NCBI GenBank assembly: GCA_902489515.1
Contig: CABUAL010000058.1
Span: 1-8,862 of the forward strand
Length of the DNA stretch: 8,862 nt
Direction: 5' to 3'
Source of the DNA: an uncultured Collinsella sp.
GTDB lineage: Bacteria > Actinomycetota > Coriobacteriia > Coriobacteriales > Coriobacteriaceae
Positions within the stretch are counted from its first letter, which is position 1; every line of letters starts with the position of its first letter. Shown here in pieces: positions 6,036 through 8,862 of this stretch. The position numbers were made by a program, and so were the translations under genes. A model generated the notes under the pieces. The model worked only from the letters and a program-made list of their open reading frames with translations. It had not been told where the DNA came from and did no database searches.

Positions 6036-6230
6036 GGCGTGCTGAATACTCGCAAAAATGCACGCCGCTCCCTATGGGACCCGTCTGCGGCAGGCGCGAA
6101 GCGAGTCGGAGCTTCGCAGAACGGGGCTTGGCGCATTGCTTGGCGGGCCCGGGGCCCTGCCGCAGGCCTTTGGTGCTGTGGAAAACGCCCGTGTTCGCGT
6201 CTGGCTGTGTGGCAAATGTCAGACGGGGCG
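6036..6230. ncRNA. Candidate structured RNA or REP-like hairpin cluster
   Basis: Four consecutive inverted-repeat structures occupy 195 bases. (1) GGCGTGC (6036-6042) pairs with GCACGCC (6060-6066). (2) TCCC-TAT-GGGA spans 6069-6079. (3) CTGCGGCAGG (6085-6094) pairs perfectly with CCTGCCGCAG (6156-6165) and encloses GCGAAGC (6096-6102) paired with GCTTCGC (6111-6117). (4) CGCCC (6186-6190) and CGTCTG (6198-6203) pair in continuous order with CAGACG-GGGCG (6220-6230), leaving a one-sided 7-base bulge. GCTTGGCG occurs three times (6032-6039, 6126-6133, 6138-6145). No open frame explains this. The strand, promoter and end are unclear, and I do not recognise an Rfam family. Proximity to a RayT-like gene makes a REP/BIME-like array an alternative to an RNA gene. 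Confidence 0.4.
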
Positions 6231-6267
6231 CCGGACGCGCGGACTTTGTGCCACCGCGCTCATTAGG

Positions 6268-6298
6268 TAAAAACAGAGCCGCCCGTATCGGGCGGCTC
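6268..6298 (-). terminator. Intrinsic terminator of the suf operon
   Basis: On the minus strand GAGCCGCCCG-ATA-CGGGCGGCTC (10-bp perfect stem, 6298-6276) is followed by TGTTTTTA. It lies 32 bases after the sufU stop, so sufU is the last gene of the operon. Confidence 0.92.
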
Positions 6299-6330
6299 GG
6301 CAATCAAAACCCTTGGATTCGGGGCATAAG

Positions 6331-6765
6331 CTACTGGTTTGTTTGCCCCTCGAGCATGCCGTCGAGGGTGCGCCAGGCGAGCTCGGCGCATTTGACGCGG
6401 GCGGGCATGTGCGAGATGTCCTGGAGCTGGGCGGCTTCGTCCAGGTCTTCCAGGTCGTCCTCGGAGAGCTTCTCGCCGCGGATCATGGCGAGGAAGAGTC
6501 CCGCCAAGCGACGCGCCTCCTCGACGGTCTCGCCGGTGATGAGGTCGGCCATGATGTCGGCGCTGGCCTGGCTGATGGCGCAGCCGTGCCCGGTAAACGA
6601 GGCCTCCTCGATCACGCCCTTCTCGACACGCAGCTGCAAGGTGAGCTCGTCGCCACAGCTGGGGTTGATGCCGTCGTGCTCATGCGTGGGGGCATCCATC
6701 TCGTACTTATAGTCGGGGTGCGAGTTGTGCTCCATAAACGTGGTGGAGGTGTACAGATTACCCAT
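6331..6765 (-). CDS. sufU: SufU, zinc-dependent sulfurtransferase / Fe-S assembly protein
   Basis: This 144-residue protein is the usual SufU length. It carries the three-cysteine set with its Asp: NPSCGDE (Cys37, Asp39), GHGCAIS (Cys62) and RVKCAEL (Cys126), matching Cys41, Asp43, Cys66 and Cys128 of Bacillus subtilis SufU. The SufU-specific insertion before the last Cys is present (about 96-115, acidic). In the family these residues bind zinc and accept persulfide sulfur from SufS for delivery to SufBCD. The start overlaps the sufS end by 8 bases, with GGAG about 8 bases upstream, indicating translational coupling. An in-frame upstream ATG at 6858 lies inside sufS and is not used in my view. 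Confidence 0.95.
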   Translation of the reverse strand: MGNLYTSTTFMEHNSHPDYKYEMDAPTHEHDGINPSCGDELTLQLRVEKGVIEEASFTGHGCAISQASADIMADLITGETVEEARRLAGLFLAMIRGEKLSEDDLEDLDEAAQLQDISHMPARVKCAELAWRTLDGMLEGQTNQ

Positions 6766-8083
6766 TGAACGTGCTCCAAACGTGATGCAGGCCGGCGATG
6801 AACTTGTCGATGTCGGCCTTGTCGTTGTAGAAGGCCACGCTGGCGCGGCAGCAGGCAAGGTTCTCGACGCCCAGCCAGGTGAGCAGCGGCTGCGCGCAGT
6901 GGTGGCCGGCGCGGATGCAGACGCCGTCCATGTCCATGATGCTCGCGACGTCGTGCGGGTGAATTCCCTTGACGTTAAAGCTCACAACGCCGTGGTGGTT
7001 GTCCCAGTAGATGGAGCCGATGATTTGGACAAAGTCGAGCTGCATGAGTTCGCCCATCAGATAGTGGACGAGTGCCTGCTCGCGGGTCTGGATGTTCTCG
7101 TAACCCACCGTGTTGACCAGGTAATCAAGGGCGGCACCCGTGGCGAAGATGCCGGCGGCGTCCTGCGTGCCGGCCTCGAATTTCTCGGGGACGGGCGCCC
7201 AGACGGCGTCCTGCTCGGTGACCGAATCGATCATTTCGCCGCCGGTGAGCATGGGCGGCATGGCGTTGAGCAGGTCCATCTTGCCCCACAGCACGCCGAT
7301 GCCCATGGGGCCCATGGCCTTGTGCGCGCTAAAGGCAAAGAAGTCGGCGCCCAGGTCGGCCACATCGACCGGCATGTGCGGCAGCGACTGCGCGCCGTCG
7401 ACGACCAGATAGCCGCCGCACTTGTGCACGAGCTTGCCGAGGTTCTTGACCGGGTTCTCGACGCCCAGCACGTTGGAGACCTGTCCCACGGCCAGGATCT
7501 TGGTCTTGGGACCCACCTTGGCAAGAACCTCCTCGGTGGTGAGCTGGCCGGTCTTGGTGGGGTAGAGGTAGACGAGCTTGGCGCCGGTCTCGCGGCAGAC
7601 CTGCTGCCACGGAATCAGGTTGGAGTGGTGCTCCATGATGGTGATGACGACCTCGTCGCCCGGCTCGAGGACTGTGGGCGCAAAGCTCTTGGCGACCAGG
7701 TTGAGCGACTCGCTCGTGTTGCGGGTGAAGACGACCTCGTTGGCCTGGGAGGCGCCGATGAGGTCGGCGATCTGCTGGCGCACCTTCGCGATGGCCTCGG
7801 TGGCCTCGACGGACAGCGAGTAAAGGCCGCGCAGGGGGTTGGCGTTCATGCGCTGGTAGAAGTCGCGCTCGGCGTCGAGCACGCAGGCGGGGCGCTGCGT
7901 GGTGGCGGCGCTATCGAGGAAGGCGATCTCGGGGTGCTGCTGGAACAGTGGGAACTGCGCCTTGTAGGGGTTGGTCTCGATGTCGACGGTAGGCCAGCCG
8001 CGCGAGGCCTCGTCGCTGGCGTCGAGCTCCATGGGCTCGGGGGCAGTACAGGTATCGCATTTAACGTGCTCGGTGTCGATCAT
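6758..8083 (-). CDS. sufS: SufS, group II cysteine desulfurase
   Basis: This 441-residue PLP enzyme converts cysteine to alanine and transfers the sulfur as persulfide to SufU. Visible features are DSAATTQRP (57-65), TRNTSESLN (120-128), EHHSN (151-155), the cofactor aspartate in VVDGAQS (227-233), the PLP-binding Lys255 in SAHKAMGP, and the active-site Cys396 in RAGHHCAQPL. The usual SufS start aligns near residue 38 (NPYKAQFPLF), so there is an N-terminal extension of about 35 residues with C9-D-T-C12 (KCDTC), which the core fold does not need. The ATG overlaps the sufD stop in an ATGA (8080-8083), with AGGAG 6 bases upstream, so the long start is likely real. The next in-frame Met (18) lies past the CxxC. 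Confidence 0.96.
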   Translation of the reverse strand: MIDTEHVKCDTCTAPEPMELDASDEASRGWPTVDIETNPYKAQFPLFQQHPEIAFLDSAATTQRPACVLDAERDFYQRMNANPLRGLYSLSVEATEAIAKVRQQIADLIGASQANEVVFTRNTSESLNLVAKSFAPTVLEPGDEVVITIMEHHSNLIPWQQVCRETGAKLVYLYPTKTGQLTTEEVLAKVGPKTKILAVGQVSNVLGVENPVKNLGKLVHKCGGYLVVDGAQSLPHMPVDVADLGADFFAFSAHKAMGPMGIGVLWGKMDLLNAMPPMLTGGEMIDSVTEQDAVWAPVPEKFEAGTQDAAGIFATGAALDYLVNTVGYENIQTREQALVHYLMGELMQLDFVQIIGSIYWDNHHGVVSFNVKGIHPHDVASIMDMDGVCIRAGHHCAQPLLTWLGVENLACCRASVAFYNDKADIDKFIAGLHHVWSTFNG

Positions 8084-8862
8084 GCGAGCTCCTCTTCAAA
8101 GTTGTCGATCAAGTTGTTGCCCAGACGGACGACGGCGGCGCGGGTGCGCTCGTCGGTGGCGGAAAGCGCGGCGTCCTCCAGCTTGGCACGGATGAACAGG
8201 TCCTCGGCGGCGTTTTGGTCAAGGCCGCGGCAGGCGAGGTAGAACAGCTGCTCGTCGCGGACGTGGCCGATGGTGGCGCCGTGGTTGCCGGCAACGTCGT
8301 CCTCGTCGCAGAGGATGACGGGGACGGTCTTGTTGTCGACGCCCTTGTTGGCCAAGAGCACCGTCTCGCGCTCGGTGCCGGTTGCGCCCTTGCAACCGTG
8401 CACGAGGTCGATGGTGCCACGGTAGACCTTCTTGGACGTGCCAGTCAGCACGCCGTTGGCGTCGATCTCGCACTCGGTCTTGCGGCCGCGGTGGCGCAGC
8501 TCGTAGTTAAAGTCGCGCACCTGCTCGCGGGCGCCCAGGTAATCGGTATCGATCGTCACCTTGGCGGTATCGCCCAGCAGGTCGCCGGCAAGGCCGGTGG
8601 CGCTGGCGCCAGCACCCAGGACGGTGTGCTGCACGTTGACGCGCGCGCCCTCGTCCAGGAACAGGCCGGTGTCGTCGAGCGCGATCCAGCTATCGTCGAG
8701 CGTCTGCGTGCAGGTCACGTTGACGGTGGCGTACTCGTGGGCGCACACGCGTAGCGCGGAGCCCACGACGCCTTGGCCGGCAACGGGGGAGTCCAGGGCT
8801 ATGCGCAGGTCGAGCGTTGCCTGCGGACGGGTACACCTACCTGGCCGACCACGCCACCAAGC
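8080..8862 (-). CDS. sufD: SufD, SufBCD complex subunit (N-terminus cut by window edge)
   Basis: The frame is open from the right edge to a TGA at 8080-8082, giving 260 visible residues of a protein usually near 380-440 aa. The C-terminal SufBD beta-helix and tail are clear: a GTSKKVYRGTIDLVHGCKG block typical of SufB/SufD (visible residues about 140-158), then CDEDDVAGNHGATIGHVRDE, whose GNHGATIG His matches the conserved His near the SufB-SufD interface, and LFYLACRGLDQNAAEDLFI. SufD with SufB and the SufC ATPase forms the scaffold on which Fe-S clusters are built. The codon at 8766 is GTG but is internal, not a start. The outermost 13 or so residues are Trp/Arg-rich and unlike SufD, so the extreme edge may carry a sequence error or a junction. 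Confidence 0.9.
   Translation of the reverse strand, partial: AWWRGRPGRCTRPQATLDLRIALDSPVAGQGVVGSALRVCAHEYATVNVTCTQTLDDSWIALDDTGLFLDEGARVNVQHTVLGAGASATGLAGDLLGDTAKVTIDTDYLGAREQVRDFNYELRHRGRKTECEIDANGVLTGTSKKVYRGTIDLVHGCKGATGTERETVLLANKGVDNKTVPVILCDEDDVAGNHGATIGHVRDEQLFYLACRGLDQNAAEDLFIRAKLEDAALSATDERTRAAVVRLGNNLIDNFEEELA

Noticed and set aside
5755..6045. 96-codon plus-strand open frame
   Set aside because: There is no Shine-Dalgarno, no recognisable domain, and hairpins and short repeats run through it; it is better treated as non-coding.
6725..8242. 505-codon plus-strand open frame opposite sufS/sufD
   Set aside because: It is antisense to well-recognised sufS and sufD; such long shadow frames are common in GC-rich genes, and its composition (Val/Gly/Ala/Asp-rich) matches no family.
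1..8862. tRNA, rRNA, CRISPR array or prophage structural genes
   Set aside because: I saw no cloverleaf with TTCRANNC-type T-arm, no rRNA-like sequence, no regularly spaced repeats and no phage proteins.

Overview
The window looks like chromosomal DNA from a Coriobacteriia gut actinobacterium, most likely Collinsella or a close relative. This rests on the GC-rich, strongly biased codon use of the metabolic genes, the clustered sufD-sufS-sufU order, and a GGGtGRT-family protein paired with a NifU/IscU-like scaffold. The genus is an inference from gene content and style; no rRNA or other marker gene is present.

Left part (1-2700): all genes lie on the minus strand. A DinD-like (DNA-damage-inducible protein D) gene runs off the left edge. 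It is separated by a strong GC hairpin from a 508-residue FAD flavoprotein of the fumarate reductase / L-aspartate oxidase superfamily.

Centre (2629-4560, minus strand): a two-gene operon encodes an Fe-S scaffold-like protein followed 18 bases later by the GGGtGRT protein, whose function is unknown. Codon use suggests high expression. The operon ends in a clear intrinsic terminator and has a leader with overlapping hairpins. It is the best candidate here for an undescribed system.

Right centre (4560-6270): a plus-strand gene encodes a RayT/IS200-type (Y1/HUH) transposase-like protein. Its second HUH histidine is Asp and the expected catalytic Tyr position is Ser, and it carries a C-terminal helix-turn-helix. 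A 17-base dyad exactly fills the spacer of its candidate promoter. About 600 bases without a convincing gene follow, rich in nested inverted repeats.

Right part (6268-8862, minus strand): the 3' end of a SUF Fe-S assembly operon, sufD (partial), sufS and sufU, is translationally coupled by 4- and 8-base overlaps and closed by an intrinsic terminator. SufS mobilises sulfur from cysteine, SufU accepts it, and SufD belongs to the SufBCD scaffold. The window therefore holds two separate U-type proteins: canonical SufU and the divergent scaffold beside GGGtGRT.
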